Assembly: GCA_963844055.1 (NCBI GenBank)
Contig: CAWJMN010000001.1
Coordinates: 2,542,001 to 2,606,000 of the forward strand
Length of the DNA stretch: 64,000 nt
Reading direction: 5' to 3'
From: CAWJMN01 sp963844055
Lineage (GTDB): Bacteria; Planctomycetota; Planctomycetia; Pirellulales; Pirellulaceae
Shown here: positions 48,998-61,600 of the stretch, one piece after another
Position numbering within the stretch: the stretch's first letter is position 1
Layout: the number at the start of each line of letters is the position of its first letter
The notes under the pieces: model-generated
The model's database searches: none
What the model was told of the DNA's origin: nothing
The model's input: only the letters and a program-made list of their open reading frames with translations
Program-made: the position numbers and the translations under genes

Positions 48998-51900
48998 TCA
49001 ATCGGCCAACTGATGGATCGTATTATGGATAACGCCGTTAATGGGTGAGCCCTTGGCCGACCGCAGGGAGTATTTGATCTCCATGCACCAAGTTGGATGA
49101 ATGTCATCAATGCCGAGTGTCAGCGTTTTACCGTCTGCCGACAGCTTGGCCTCGTTTACGGTGAGCATTTTTTCATCATGGTGCTGCGACCCGTAGTTGG
49201 CCGTACGCTTTAGCGACCAAGTCTTAATGGCCAACTGCTTAACATCCACCGATGCCGGATCAATGGCGTCAGTAAAGTGGAGGGTGAGGCCGCGTTTCGT
49301 GGCGTGAAGCCCCACCGGCAAGTTCATCGGTTGGCCAGTGGCTCGCAATCGATAGAGCCCGCCCGCTTGTGTCGCATTACCAGCCCAGGCAAACATTCCA
49401 CACAGGTAGAGCTGGCCATCCTTGGGTTGGAACCGGCCGCGCATGACTCCCGTTGGAAAAGTGGGGATTGGCAGCTCAATCATGCCCCCCTGCATGGTTC
49501 CCCCTACGTTTTCGTGCGGCACAAGAAACACTTTGCCATATCCGTAGGAAAGGTTCAGCAAGGAGCCATGGAGTGGTCCCCAGCGTTCGCTATTCACCCA
49601 CAAAAGCTCAGCGGGCGAGCGATCAAATGCATTGGTGATCCAGCATAGTGGAGGAACCATGGCGGAATCGGAAGGATCTTTCACATCATGGTATCCCAGC
49701 ATGTTGCCATAGAACTTGGGCTTGCCTGAGGGATCAACGGTAACCCAGTTGATGCGGTTCTTTGGGTTCCAGAATCCCTCTTGGTCTGTCACGACAAACG
49801 AGCCATCCGGATTGAGGCAAACGCCGTTAGCTGCGCGAAACCCGTTGGCCAAAATATCTGTGCGAGAGCCATCTTTGCTAACTCGCAACAGCGTTCCATG
49901 ATGTGGAACAACCGCGGGCTTGCCGTGCTCAGCCGATTTTGCATAGTAAAAGTTGCCGGCCGTATCGGTTTGAAGGCCCATGGCAAACTCATGGAAGTGC
50001 TCGGTGACTTGATGGTCATTGTTGAGGCACTGATAAAAGTCGATTTCGCCGTCACCGTTCAGATCATGCAATACTGTCAATTGGTCGCGGCAGGTAATAT
50101 GGATCTTGTCGTTCATAATCTTCAGTCCTAGCGGCTGAAACATACCGGTCGCGATCCGTTGCCAGCGCAAAGAGGGAGCGGCAGAGCTACCTTTATCCGC
50201 TTGCGGCGCGGGCAGAGTCTCAACGATCCATACGTCGCCGTCCCAGGTACAGACGGCCATTCGCCCGTCCGCAAAGAAGTCGAGCCCGGTAAACCGTGTT
50301 TGTGCAAGCCAGGGATTGGGGTCCGGAGCAGTGAGAATGTCAGTTGCAAACGGACCGTTTTCACTGCCCACGACGGTTTGTGTATCAAGCTTTTGTGGCC
50401 AGCGTGCCGGCCCACCCTGGGTCAGGAGAGACAAGTCGCGGTCAGCCTTAGGAATGGCGATGCCGCGCAAGCTTTGTGCAAACTTAGCGGCATCTTGGGG
50501 AGCGATCGAAGCAGAATTGGCGGGAAGCCAAACCGAGAATCGCACAGGCTCTTTGCCGGCAGGGATTTTTAATCGAAGTCGCCCATCGACAGCCACCCAT
50601 TGTGCAGAGGTCGTACTCGGTGAATATCCAGCGACCAGCGGACCTGCTGGCGAACTGACAGGAGCCAGCCCATGATGCACCGTGGCGTCGTGGTGATTGT
50701 CAGTGGTATCAGCGACCAAACCGCCTATCGCTTCCGTGAGTACCCAGCGCCCTAGCAACGTCCTGTCATCTAGGCTTGGCTTGGCGAATTCCTGCAGCCC
50801 AGATGTGAGCTGACTTTGATAGAACCGAACTTCCGCAATTTCGCCTTCAAAAAACGAATGGGGGCGCGGGAAATCTGGGGTGGTGAACCCAATTCGAATC
50901 ACACTATTTGGCAAGGCCGCCTTTGCCGACAGTATGCCCTCTCCATCGAGCTTTCCATCCACGTACAATCGAATCTGACGGCTCGATTGTTGCCAAGTAA
51001 GGGCAACCTGATGCCACTTGCCGTCGGCAACCTTCGTTTTGGCTGTGACAGCGCCCACCCAGCCGATATCAAAACCCAGTCGCCCATCGTGGATGAAGAA
51101 GGTCTGGCCATCTGGAGTCCACTTGGGTCCTGACTGTGCCAAAGATAATAGAGTGCCATCGGCCTTGGTCTTAATCCGCGCAGCGATTGTAAAGTCTTTC
51201 GTGGTTAAGTCAAAAGCTTTGCCTTGCGGAATCTCTAAGTAGGTGTTGCCATCAAGGGCAATCGCCTGCTTGGCGTTTGGTTCAGCCACGGATTGCTGCG
51301 GAGCAAATAGGACCAGTGACTTATCGCCATCATCGGGAACGGCAATCTTGGCATCCGCTGAGGGATGCTCAGCCACTTGAAGCAGCAGATCGCGATCACG
51401 CGGCCCTATATTGAAAGTTCGTAGGAAGAGCGGTGCTTCGTCTTTCCCTTCTCGCGCGTACAGACGTGGCAATTCCAGCACCTCGGTCGAACCCACCGTG
51501 TACGAGAATACAACATCCTGGCCGTGGTAATACTGCCCCCGGAACTTCGCCCAATCGCGTGGAAGAGGGCCGTAACGCTTGCCATCGCGCCCCAGGACCC
51601 GCTGATCATCCTGGAAGCGACCATTTACGGGATTACCCCAACCTGGTCCCGTGGAATTGGCAAAGGCGACTTTGCCAACAATGCGCGGATGGACGCCATG
51701 TGCGCCATTGAACTGAATTCCCTGCCAATCGATGAAGTTCTCCTGCGGATCCCCACTGCCGTTCCAAGCTGCTGCGGCACGGAGGGTATCCGTATCAAAA
51801 ATCATCCAGTGCCGACCGCGCGAAACGCCTCCCGCTCCAGAATCCAGGCGAACCGCAACTCCCTTATAAGCCAAGTTGTGCTCTAACCCGGGGATTTCAT

Positions 51901-53014
51901 AGGTGTGGGTCAAGCTTGGTCCATAATCCATGGCCGACCAAGGAACGATGTTGCTTGGCTCGGGGCCGCGAGTATCACCCTTGGGAAGTTTTGCCAAATA
52001 GCCAGCATCGGCCGCAACAAATTGCGACGGATTGTGCGGCTTTAAATAGGTTTCGCGAATGTAGTGGATGACATCGTACTTTTGCGAAGGGACCATCCAT
52101 GACTGGGGGGCCATAAGGCCGAACCCACTTGTCATGGTGCGGTACATCGAGAGCGGATCACTCCCATTCTTGAACTTCCCTTCCGCAAAACGGAGTGACG
52201 TTGGCAAAGAACCCGGCTTATCCTTCGTTCCATGGCAGTTGGCGCAAACACGCTGATAAATGGCCTCGCCACGCTTGAAGGAATCGTCTCCCCAGTCACC
52301 AATCAATGCGGCATGGTCAATATGCTGTTCATATTCGGGAATCGTAAAGGTGATTAGAGACGCAGCGGGTTGCAACTGTGCGGCACGCGACTCACCCCCG
52401 GTTCGAACCTCCATCAAATATCGAATCAGATCGAGGAATTGCTGACGGCTTGTCAATTGGTTCACTTGGCCCGAGGGCATGATCGATTCGACATTCACCT
52501 TTATCGTATCGATCTCGGTCGCAGGGATTGTGGTGACTTCACCAGCCCGCTGAATGTCTCGTATAATCACCTTTTCTGGTGTGCGCTCAACCAATAGGGC
52601 AGAAAGCGATTTGCCTTCCGTCGTTACAACGGTAACCGATTCAAACCCCTTGCGAATGACTTTGGAGGGGAACAAAACGGACTCAACCAAATGCTCATCC
52701 GTAACGGTGGGTCCGAGTGCTGCCAAGTCAGGCCCGAGTGTGTTATTCGTTGCCTTGCCAACCGCATGGCACTTCGCACAGGCCATGTGCGGCTGGAAGA
52801 ATACTACGGCCCCCCGAGCAGCATCGCCATCACGTTTCGCAAGGTCAATCAGTTCGGCTACCGAGGTTCGCTTTAGTTCATCGTCTAGCATTTGTGCTGA
52901 GGCGGTCGATGCAAGGCAGCCCACGAAGAGTAGGGCTATCACAGCGGGTAGTTGCAGCGTCAACTTTGTGCCACGCTTTGCAAGGCTATCGTTGAATAGG
53001 TTTCGTAGACGCAT
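48998..53014 (-). CDS. Large c-type cytochrome, LamG and beta-propeller fusion
   Basis: 1338 residues from ATG 53014 (GGGG five bases upstream); ATG 53038 is also possible. After a signal peptide (about 1-40) come a Haem-binding domain with CAKCH (79-83) and a cytochrome c domain with CANCH (257-261). A LamG-like domain follows (about 625-790; AIALDGNTYLEIPQ, WHQVALTWQQSSRQIRLYVD), then a propeller similar to PQQ-linked sugar dehydrogenase-like or NHL proteins (HDLNGDGEIDFYQ, GVCLNPDGSFVVTDQEGFW). It could pass electrons from sugar oxidation or bind glycans. No quinone-binding residues were assigned. Same strand as and 195 bases after the DUF1501 gene. Confidence 0.82.
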   Translation of the reverse strand: MRLRNLFNDSLAKRGTKLTLQLPAVIALLFVGCLASTASAQMLDDELKRTSVAELIDLAKRDGDAARGAVVFFQPHMACAKCHAVGKATNNTLGPDLAALGPTVTDEHLVESVLFPSKVIRKGFESVTVVTTEGKSLSALLVERTPEKVIIRDIQRAGEVTTIPATEIDTIKVNVESIMPSGQVNQLTSRQQFLDLIRYLMEVRTGGESRAAQLQPAASLITFTIPEYEQHIDHAALIGDWGDDSFKRGEAIYQRVCANCHGTKDKPGSLPTSLRFAEGKFKNGSDPLSMYRTMTSGFGLMAPQSWMVPSQKYDVIHYIRETYLKPHNPSQFVAADAGYLAKLPKGDTRGPEPSNIVPWSAMDYGPSLTHTYEIPGLEHNLAYKGVAVRLDSGAGGVSRGRHWMIFDTDTLRAAAAWNGSGDPQENFIDWQGIQFNGAHGVHPRIVGKVAFANSTGPGWGNPVNGRFQDDQRVLGRDGKRYGPLPRDWAKFRGQYYHGQDVVFSYTVGSTEVLELPRLYAREGKDEAPLFLRTFNIGPRDRDLLLQVAEHPSADAKIAVPDDGDKSLVLFAPQQSVAEPNAKQAIALDGNTYLEIPQGKAFDLTTKDFTIAARIKTKADGTLLSLAQSGPKWTPDGQTFFIHDGRLGFDIGWVGAVTAKTKVADGKWHQVALTWQQSSRQIRLYVDGKLDGEGILSAKAALPNSVIRIGFTTPDFPRPHSFFEGEIAEVRFYQSQLTSGLQEFAKPSLDDRTLLGRWVLTEAIGGLVADTTDNHHDATVHHGLAPVSSPAGPLVAGYSPSTTSAQWVAVDGRLRLKIPAGKEPVRFSVWLPANSASIAPQDAAKFAQSLRGIAIPKADRDLSLLTQGGPARWPQKLDTQTVVGSENGPFATDILTAPDPNPWLAQTRFTGLDFFADGRMAVCTWDGDVWIVETLPAPQADKGSSAAPSLRWQRIATGMFQPLGLKIMNDKIHITCRDQLTVLHDLNGDGEIDFYQCLNNDHQVTEHFHEFAMGLQTDTAGNFYYAKSAEHGKPAVVPHHGTLLRVSKDGSRTDILANGFRAANGVCLNPDGSFVVTDQEGFWNPKNRINWVTVDPSGKPKFYGNMLGYHDVKDPSDSAMVPPLCWITNAFDRSPAELLWVNSERWGPLHGSLLNLSYGYGKVFLVPHENVGGTMQGGMIELPIPTFPTGVMRGRFQPKDGQLYLCGMFAWAGNATQAGGLYRLRATGQPMNLPVGLHATKRGLTLHFTDAIDPASVDVKQLAIKTWSLKRTANYGSQHHDEKMLTVNEAKLSADGKTLTLGIDDIHPTWCMEIKYSLRSAKGSPINGVIHNTIHQLAD

Positions 53015-53209
53015 TGTCGCCCCGCAAATGCTGTTCATGATTTTCCCAAAAGGCTGGCGTGCTGAGCCAGCGCCAAAGTTCGAGTCGCAGATTGCGAGCT
53101 CTAAGCGTCTAATTGTTCCACAAACTGCGGTTAGGACTCTTGGCATAGTCCCCCGTGTCCATGCGAAAGTGCGCACAGACCCCCGATCCAAGCGGAGCAG
53201 TCGCAGCTG

Positions 53210-54625
53210 TTAAGCTAAAACATCGTGCACGACTCGGCCGTGCACATCCGTTAGGCGATAGTCACGACCAGAATGGCGGAAGGTGAGCCGCTCATGGTCG
53301 AGTCCCATCAAATGCAGGATGGTGGCATGGAAGTCGTGGACATGAACAGGGTCCTTCCCGACATTGATTCCATATTCATCTGATTCGCCGTAGGTAATGC
53401 CAGGCTTTACGCCGGCCCCCGCGAGCCACGAGGAGAAGACCCAGTGATGATGCTCCCGTCCCTTGGCCTCAGCGGCCGAATTGAACGGCGTACGGCCAAA
53501 CTCCGTCGTCCAAACTACCAGCGTATCTTCTAGCATGCCACGTTGCTTGAGGTCCTTTAGCAGTCCGGCAACCGCTTGATCCACATTCTTGGCCAGGGGC
53601 TCATGGGTCATCATGTCGCCGTGGGCATCCCAGTTATTGGATGAGCCGACATCAATCAGTTCCACAAAACGGACGCCTCTTTCCGCAAGGCGTCTGGCGA
53701 CTAGACATTGCCAAGCAAAGCCTTTCGTGCTGCCACGCTCCAGCCCGTACAGTTGCAAGGTTGCATCGGATTCTTGGGAAAGGTCGAACACCTCTGGCAT
53801 CTCTGCTTGCATTCCGAAGGCGGTTTCAAATGACTTGATTCTGGCAGCCAGTAAGGGATCTGCGGAACGCTCCGCCAGATGGCGATTGTTGAGCTTGGCC
53901 ATAGCGTTAAGCTCTAACTCTTGCAAGCGACTGGTGGCGGCACGTCGCTGGATGTTGGCCACTGGCTCGGGCCCGGGAACCACCAAGGTCCCCTGATGCG
54001 AGCCCGGTAGAAAGTCGCTTCCCCACACCTGACCACCGGCATAAGGGGACTGGGGCGCAATGACTACAAAAGAGGGTAAGTTGCGATTGACCGTTCCTAG
54101 GCCATAACTAACCCATGAGCCAATGCTGGGCCGGGCGAATGTAAAGGAGCCGGTGTGAATCCCCAGGGTAGCCTCGTAATGATTCGTATGATCCGACTTC
54201 ATGGACCGAATCACACACAAATCGTCAACGCACTCGGCCATGTGAGGAAAAAGGGAGCTGACCTCAATGCCCGACTTTCCATGCGGCGCGAACTTCCACT
54301 TGGGTTGATTGAGGAACATCTTAAAGTCCCCCTTTCGCCCCTGAAATTCATCCACAGGAATTGTCTTGCCCGAATCTGCAATCAGTTTTGGCTTGGGGTC
54401 CCACGAGTCGACGTGCGAAACGCCGCCACTCATGTAAAGAAAGATCAAACGCTTCGCCTTAGGGGCAAAGTGCGTTGGCTTGGGAGCCAGAGGGTCGCTG
54501 GCCGATGACGCAGGAACATCTTCCGCCATCAACTGCGACATGATCCCTGGTAGCAACATGGAGCTACCAATGAGTGATCGCAACAGGCCGCGACGGCTGG
54601 GATCAAAGATTTGCTGGTACTTCAT
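53210..54625 (-). CDS. DUF1501 protein with a Tat signal
   Basis: 471 residues. The N-terminus has a twin-arginine motif (SRRGLLRSLIGSSMLL), so it is exported folded. The rest is the DUF1501 fold, related to alkaline phosphatase/sulfatase superfamily proteins: LIFLYMSGGVSHVDSWDPKP near the start, VWTTEFGRTPFNS and HHHWVFSSWLAG toward the end. The metal-site residues of sulfatases are only partly evident. It begins eight bases after the upstream PSD gene, so it is probably translated with it. Confidence 0.87.
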   Translation of the reverse strand: MKYQQIFDPSRRGLLRSLIGSSMLLPGIMSQLMAEDVPASSASDPLAPKPTHFAPKAKRLIFLYMSGGVSHVDSWDPKPKLIADSGKTIPVDEFQGRKGDFKMFLNQPKWKFAPHGKSGIEVSSLFPHMAECVDDLCVIRSMKSDHTNHYEATLGIHTGSFTFARPSIGSWVSYGLGTVNRNLPSFVVIAPQSPYAGGQVWGSDFLPGSHQGTLVVPGPEPVANIQRRAATSRLQELELNAMAKLNNRHLAERSADPLLAARIKSFETAFGMQAEMPEVFDLSQESDATLQLYGLERGSTKGFAWQCLVARRLAERGVRFVELIDVGSSNNWDAHGDMMTHEPLAKNVDQAVAGLLKDLKQRGMLEDTLVVWTTEFGRTPFNSAAEAKGREHHHWVFSSWLAGAGVKPGITYGESDEYGINVGKDPVHVHDFHATILHLMGLDHERLTFRHSGRDYRLTDVHGRVVHDVLA

Positions 54626-54633
54626 GGCTACAC

Positions 54634-57600
54634 TTAATCTAGGTGAAGGAATTCGTTGCTGCCAAACAGGGTGCGCAGGTACGCAGCCAAGGCCCGTCGC
54701 TGTACGTTGTCTTGTCCGACTGCTTTTAGTTCCGCCCGGTAAGCAGCCAGAAACTCGGTGGCTTCGGCCCGTTCCGCTTCCGTGGGTGGGTGGCTAATCG
54801 CACGCATCCAAGCCAGGTTGACCTGCTGCTCTTCGTCGGCACTTGCCGTTTGAAGTCGGCCGGCCCAGCTATCTGCCTTGGAATGAACAAAGGGATCATT
54901 GAGGAAGAACAATGCTTGTGTAGGAACGGTGGAACCCAGTCGCTGGGCCGTAGAAGCATTGGGGTCTGCACCATCAAACAGCGCCAGAAACGGATGTCGC
55001 TTCAAACGCTGTGTCATCAGGTATACGCTCCGCTTGTTGTGATCGTAAACAGCACTGAATGGGCCGTGCTGGGAATACCCCCAGTTGATCGGCAAGGGGA
55101 ACGGATGCTCTTTCGCGGGGGACCTGTCTAATTCCCCAGAGACGTCCAAAATCGCGTCCCGAATCTCTTCAGCACTGAGGCGACGCCTTGGAAAATGCGT
55201 GTAAAGGTCGGTTGTATCGATCGTGGTGGCCGTTGGCTGCGGCGCGGCATCGATCGAGGCTAATTGGTAAGTTGCACTGAGCATGATTAGCTTGTGCATT
55301 GCCTTGACGCGCCAGCCACTCTGGACGAACTTTGTGGCTAGGTGATCGAGCAATTCAGGATGGGTCGGCGGTAAGCCGCGTACACCAAAATCATTGGGCG
55401 TTTTTACAAGGCCTCGCCCAAAGTGGAATTGCCAGATACGGTTGGCCATGACCCGCGCAGTAAGTGGGTTTTCCGGCTTGGTTAGCCACTGTGCTAGTTC
55501 CAGTCGCCCACTTCCCGTAGTGCTAGGTGGCAATGGAGTGCCGCCTAAATACTTGATGAAACCACGAGGAGCTTCCTGGCCGGGCTGAGTCGGTTCACCA
55601 CGCAACTGCATTCGAACGTTGTGAGGAGTGCCTTCTGCCATGCCGTAGGCCAAGGGAACCGGCCCTTCAGAAAGCAGTTTATTGAGTTCCTGCTTGGCAA
55701 TGTCCGCATTCGCGTTGTGAAGCGTCAGCTGCTTGCGTAGGTCGGCAATCTTTGAAAGGCTGAGCCTCTTTCGAAGCGGCACCTCCTTGGATCGGAGGCG
55801 CATCCAAGGCTGGAAGGGGTTGGTCACTCACACGGAAGTTGTCGGTATCCAGGGAGGGACGTACGCCGCCAATATGACCATAGCTGTCAATGAAGGAATA
55901 GTCGATAAGTCCGTCCCAGCCCGAGGCCAGTTGTCCAGAAAAGGGGACCTTTGAAGACGGCGATGCAATAACGCCTTTGTAGGTTTTGGATTTCAGGTCA
56001 AGCGTCAGTTGGACTTGCGACCACTGCCCCAGTACCAGCGGTGTAACGGCCTCTTTGGCATCACCGCTACGCCGGAAGAACTCGCGGCCGTTAAAGAACA
56101 ATTCGACCGCTGCGGAATTTCCGGGGCCGTGACCGATGTAGTATCGCCACGTGCCATTTCCCCCGGCATCTGCCGTTCGACAGCGAAAATCAAAGCTGAC
56201 AAAAAGCCGTCCCTTCTCATCCATCTTGATATTGGACAGTGTTAGGCCAAACCCATCGTATTCACCTCGGTTTGGCATGTGGATGCCGAGTTCTCCCGGG
56301 GGATAGATGTTGTGAAACGGGCTTTGGGAGGTCTCATCGAGTTTAACGACGCTGTTGGGGCCAGGATTCCATGGACTAGAAGGGGCCATGTGCTTGGTTT
56401 GCAATTCCAAATCGCCATCAATCCCTACCAACGTCTGCAGTTCATCGGTTAACCGCGCCAAGTCTTGGGTGTCGGCGTTCGCGGCAAGGATCGGATACTC
56501 CATCGATACTGGTGGAATCGGATCTTCTTGCAGTCCCAAGTTGTCGTATTCCATGGTGGGCATTGCTGCGCCATCAGGACCGTTCAAGGCATCCAAGGCG
56601 AGGTAATCAATAACCCCGGACCAGTTGGCCGAAAGTGGTTTTGCTTCAAAAGTGGTAACCGCCCCCGGCGCACCCCATTGGCCGGAAACCGTTCGCTCTT
56701 TCAGATCGAGCGCCAGTTGTAGGTTTTGCCATGTGCCTGGCTTTAGTGAACCTAAGGGGATGTTGGTTTCGCCGGCGCGAAGCGTAAGGCTCTCCGAAGC
56801 GACAAGCACTTCGACCGCTGGCGCCGCACCGATTTGCCCCACGGAAAGGCGATGCGCCCTCGCGGTGGGCTCACCGGAGGGACCCACGCGAAAGTCAACA
56901 TTCAAGTACAGTCGGTCGTGGGTCTCACGAGACCGATGGGGATAGAGCGCTTGCGAAATTCGATAGTTTCCACTTCCGGCGGGAATGTTCACACCGGCCC
57001 GCCCTGTGGCATAAAGGTTCTTGAAGGGGCTTTGTGCCCCGTTTGTCACCGAAATGGGCCCCTCAGAAAGCCATGGTGGAACAAGTACGCCAAGACTTCC
57101 GCCATTTGCAGGGGCCTGAAGCTCAAAGTCACCATCCGTGTCGTTGATGGAACGTAGCGTCGCTAATGGAAGGGGTTGCTTCTGCTTTGTCAGTGCGTCA
57201 ACAAGGGTAGCCACACGCCTTTCGTATTGACGCCATTGCGACTGCGACTCTTGCGGCGGGATCAGCGGAACCATGGCACGGACTTTGGATTTTTGCTCCG
57301 AACCGGGAAACGCATAACGGCTACTATCAAAGATGCCATATAGAGCGTAGTAGTCCTGCATCGTCACGGCATCGAACTTGTGATCGTGACAACGCGCGCA
57401 TCCCAGGCTGAGGCCCAGTACCGACTGACCAACGGTATCGATGGTGTCTTGAATGGTTAGATGGTGATAGTTTTCAGAGTCAAAGCCGAATCGTCGCGAT
57501 ATGGCAAGATAACCGGTTGCCGTAACACGCTCGGCATACTTCTCTGGCGGTCCTTGATTAGCAAGGATGTCTCCAGCGATCTGTTCGCGCAGGAACTCAT

Positions 57601-58420
57601 CGTACGGCTTATCAGAATTAAATGCGTCAATCACGTAGTTGCGATATCGCCACGCCAGCGGAACTGGGTAATCGGCTGTTTCCCCTGCCGTATCGGCATA
57701 GCGAACGACATCCAGCCAATGCCGTCCCCAGCGTTCGCCATACGCGGGCGATTGAAGTAGGCGATCAATCACCGACTCAAATGCTTTTGGTGACTCATCG
57801 CTGAGAAAGGCCTCCACCTCTTCCGGCGTCGGGGGAAGTCCTGTCAGGTCAAACGTGGCGCGACGGATTAGCGTCCGTTTGTCTGCTGCCGGACCAGGAA
57901 GAATGCCATGCTGTTCCTGCTTCTTCAAGATGAACGGGTCAATCGTCGTATTGATCCAAGGTTTGTTTTGAACGTCCGGCGGGACGGAATTCTGCACTGG
58001 CTGATTGGCCCAATGCTTCGTGCTTTCAAACTTGCCAGACTTCGCGGGCCATTTGGCGCCTGCTTTGATCCACGTTCGGATATCGGCAACCTGGTCGGCC
58101 CGCAGCGCCTTATCCTTTTCAGGCGGCATTGCCGAAACATCCGCTTCCCGCTGGATCGCGCGAACGAGCAGACTTTCCTCCGGCTTGCCCGGAACAATCG
58201 CGGGGCCAGACTCGCCTCCGCTGAGCAGCAACTCGCGGGAATCAACTCGCAATGCTCCAGCGGTCTTAGCATCACCGTGGCAACGGAAACAAGTCCCCGC
58301 CAGCACCGGTCGAATTTTGGCCTCAAAGAAGGCGTCGGACTCGTCGGCGCAGGCTGGCCCGTTGCAAAGTGCCAACAGACTTGTCAGAAGCAGTAATGCA
58401 CCGTAAATCAGTCGACTCAT
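54634..58420 (-). CDS. PSCyt1/DUF1549/DUF1553 protein (frameshift near 55762)
   Basis: About 1261 residues if one extra base is removed near 55759-55765. From ATG 58420 it has a signal peptide, a PSCyt1 heme site CFRCH (44-48), DUF1549 (about 140-345; RRATFDLTGLPPTPEEVEAF, RWGRHWLDVVRYADT), then two tandem repeats of roughly 200 residues (420-640 and 650-870), then DUF1553 (about 930-1200; LTARVMANRIWQFHFGRGLV). The repeats share GD-[FL]-ELQ and SPF-[KH]-N and are probably jelly-roll carbohydrate-binding modules. As written, the first frame stops at 55679 and the second starts at 55827. An ATG at 58435 is a possible alternative start. Confidence 0.8.
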
Positions 58421-58636
58421 CACGTCGGTTCCCATTTCTGCTTGGAATCCGCCAAGCAAGCCTTTCCAAACGATCATTGTCCCGCGCCGGGTGGGCTTGT
58501 GGCCACTGGAAGCAAGGCCTTTTGCGGGGAATTGTACGTATCCCAAGCTTTGGGTTGACACGCATCCATTGATCTTGATGTAATATATACTTCTTCCCGC
58601 CTACCTCCAATTCCCCGCCAGTCCTTTGAGGAAGAG
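58421..58636. promoter_or_regulatory. Shared divergent promoter region of the two PSD modules
   Basis: 216 bases between oppositely directed PSCyt1 genes. On the plus strand TTGACA (58555-58560) and TAATAT (58581-58586) lie 20 bases apart, a long spacing for sigma-70. The plus-strand gene has a strong ribosome site, GAGGAAGAG, just before ATG 58637. Coordinated regulation is likely but no operator was identified. Confidence 0.35.
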
Positions 58637-61600
58637 ATGACAGTAACCTGCCGCCCAGCGCGACCGGCTCCCCTTCCTAAGCTGCTTGCCGTGGCGTTTC
58701 TGTTTTTATTCCTAACGGCAGAATCTCTGCTCGCCGACGATGATGCACCACTGGAGTTCTTTGAAAAGAAGGTTCGCCCCATTCTGGTTCAGCATTGCCA
58801 GCAATGCCATGGTCCCGAAAAGCAAGAAAGCGGACTGCGGGTCGATTCTCTAGAAGCACTGATTAAAGGGGGTGAGTTTGGCCCGGCCATCGTTCCGGGC
58901 AAAGTAGAAACAAGTTTGCTGATCAGCGCTGTCAACCATGGCGAGATTGTGCAGATGCCCCCCAAGACAAAATTGAAGCAAGCGATCATTGATGATCTTA
59001 CCACTTGGGTAAAAATGGGCGCACCATGGCCCAATGCGACGGTTGCTCCTATTCCTGCGCCGGCCATAACCAACAAACAACTCTTCACAGAAGAGCAGAA
59101 GGCGTTTTGGGCATTTCAGCCACCGGTAGCCAAGCCACTTCCAGTCGTTCAGAACCCGAACTGGTGCCAAACACCGCTCGATGCGTTTGTCTTAGCGGGA
59201 CTTGAGGCGAAAGGGCTATCACCAGCTCCGTCAGCAGGTAAGCGAACACTGATTCGCCGCGCGACTGTCGATCTGCTTGGCATACCGCCGACACCGGAGG
59301 AGGTCGAGGCATTCCTCAAGGATGAATCGCCGGAGGCATTTGCGCAAGTAGTGGATCGGCTTCTGGCGTCACCCCTCTATGGGCAGCGTTGGGCTCGGCA
59401 CTGGCTCGATGTCGCTCGCTACGCCGATTCCAATGGCATGGATGAAAACGTGGCCCATGCCAATGCCTTCCGCTATCGCGATTATGTCATTGACTCGCTC
59501 AATCGAGACAAGCCCTACGATCAGTTCGTTAGAGAGCAGTTAGCTGGCGACCTCATGGCGGACCCCACCAGTCCAAGCCTTACGGCCGAGCGGCAGACTG
59601 CCACTGGCTTTTTGGTGATTGGCCCCAAGATGCTGGCAGAGGATGATCCCCAGAAAATGGAAATGGACATTGTCGATGAACAACTCGACACTGTCGGGCG
59701 TACGTTCCTCGGGCTGACGCTTGGCTGCTCCCGCTGCCACGACCATAAGTTTGACCCGCTTCCTACCGCTGACTATTACTCTTTGGCGGCGATCTTCAAA
59801 AGCACGAAGACGATGGAAAACTTCCGCGTGGTCGCAATGTGGCACGAGCGCACCATCGCCTCGCCAGAACAGATTGCGGAGCGCGACCGCCTGCAAGCGA
59901 TTGCCAAAGCCAAGCGGAGCGAACTAGATTCTCGCACGAAGCAAGCAGCAGAAGACTTCCTCGCAGAACCTCGCAAGCAAGCGGAACAGTATTTAGTAGC
60001 CGCCAAAGAATTCCAGCGACAAAAGTGCCTGGAACTCAAGCCGCTAATGACCGCCGAAGCCGGGCCGAACAACGCCATTATTTTGGAAGCGGAAAAGTAC
60101 GACCGTGGAAATACCATTCGTGACTTTACCGCCTATGGAGACAAGATCGGCGTGATCTATAACGCCGGCGAATTGCCAAACGTGGCTGAATACGATGTTA
60201 CGATTGCGGAATCGGGGGTGTTTCAAATAGAACTCCGCTTTGCGGCCGCCGACGCACGCCCCGTTGAACTTTCGGTCGATGATCGCCTTCTCAAGTCCGA
60301 TGCAGCGAGCAAAGTAACGGGTAGCTGGCATCCCGATACACAAACTTGGACGGCCGAATGCTTGGCAAAGCTTGATGCCGGCAAGCACACCATTCGACTG
60401 AAGCGCACCGGACCGTTTCCACATTTCGACAAACTTGCCCTGGTGCCAAGTAGCCTGGCCGCAGCGGACCAGCCGTTAGCGGTACCTCGTACGGCCGAAC
60501 AAATCGCCGCCGACGCTTCGCTAAATATATCCTTACTGCGGCAATGGATCGCTTACTTAGAGAAGCATCCAGCGGACAAGGAATTGCCGCCGTTGGCTGA
60601 GATCACTGCCGATGCCAAAGGCCCGTTTGCGCTTCCCAAGGATGCGGAACAATTCTATCCGCCGGAGACGGTTGCTCAGCTAAAGCAACTGCGAACCTAT
60701 GCAGATGCCTCTGACAAGGCAGTGCCCGTACTGCCTTCGGCCATGGGGGCCAGTGAAGGAAAGATCGCCAATCTAAAGATTCACTTGCGCGGAAATTATC
60801 TGACGCAGGACAGGGAAGTGCCGCGACAATTCTTGCAAGTGATTGCAGGCGAAAAGCAAACGCCCATTGACGCCAGTCGTAGTGGTCGGCTCGAACTTGC
60901 CGAATGGATGACACAGCCCCAGCATCCGCTCACCAGTCGCGTGATGGTCAATCGCGTTTGGCATTGGCATTTTGGCAATGGTGTGGTTCGTTCGCCGGAC
61001 AACTTTGGTCGCTTGGGGGAATTGCCCGACAATCCCGCCTTGCTCGATTGGCTATCTGTCCATTTTGTCGAGAAGGGCTGGTCGCTCAAGGATCTGCATC
61101 GCACGATCTTGCTCTCCAGCACGTATCAAATGAGCTCGGCCTACAATGAGAAGGCATTCGCGATCGATCCGGAAAATCGTCTGAACTGGCGCAAAGATCG
61201 TCGCCGATTGGAAGCAGAATCGTTGCGTGATAGCGTCCTGTCTATCAGTGGTGAATTGGACCAAGCCTTCGGGGGTTCCCTGTTGGGTGTTGGCAACCAT
61301 GCTTACGTCAACAGCACGGCCAGTAGTAAATACAATGCGTACCATGTGGGGCGGCGCTCGGTTTACTTGCCCATCATTCGCAGTTCTGTCTACGACTTCT
61401 TTCAAGCTTTCGACTTTGCCGATCCAAGCACTCCGAATGGGCAACGGGTAACTACAACTATCGCGCCGCAAGCCCTAGCGATGATGAATAGTCGCCTCAT
61501 TGAAGAGCAAACGCATCGCTGGGCCGAACACCTGCTACAAAACGTGTCGACAGATGACAGCGCCCGCGTAAAGAGTCTATACGAGCAAGCCTATAGCCGA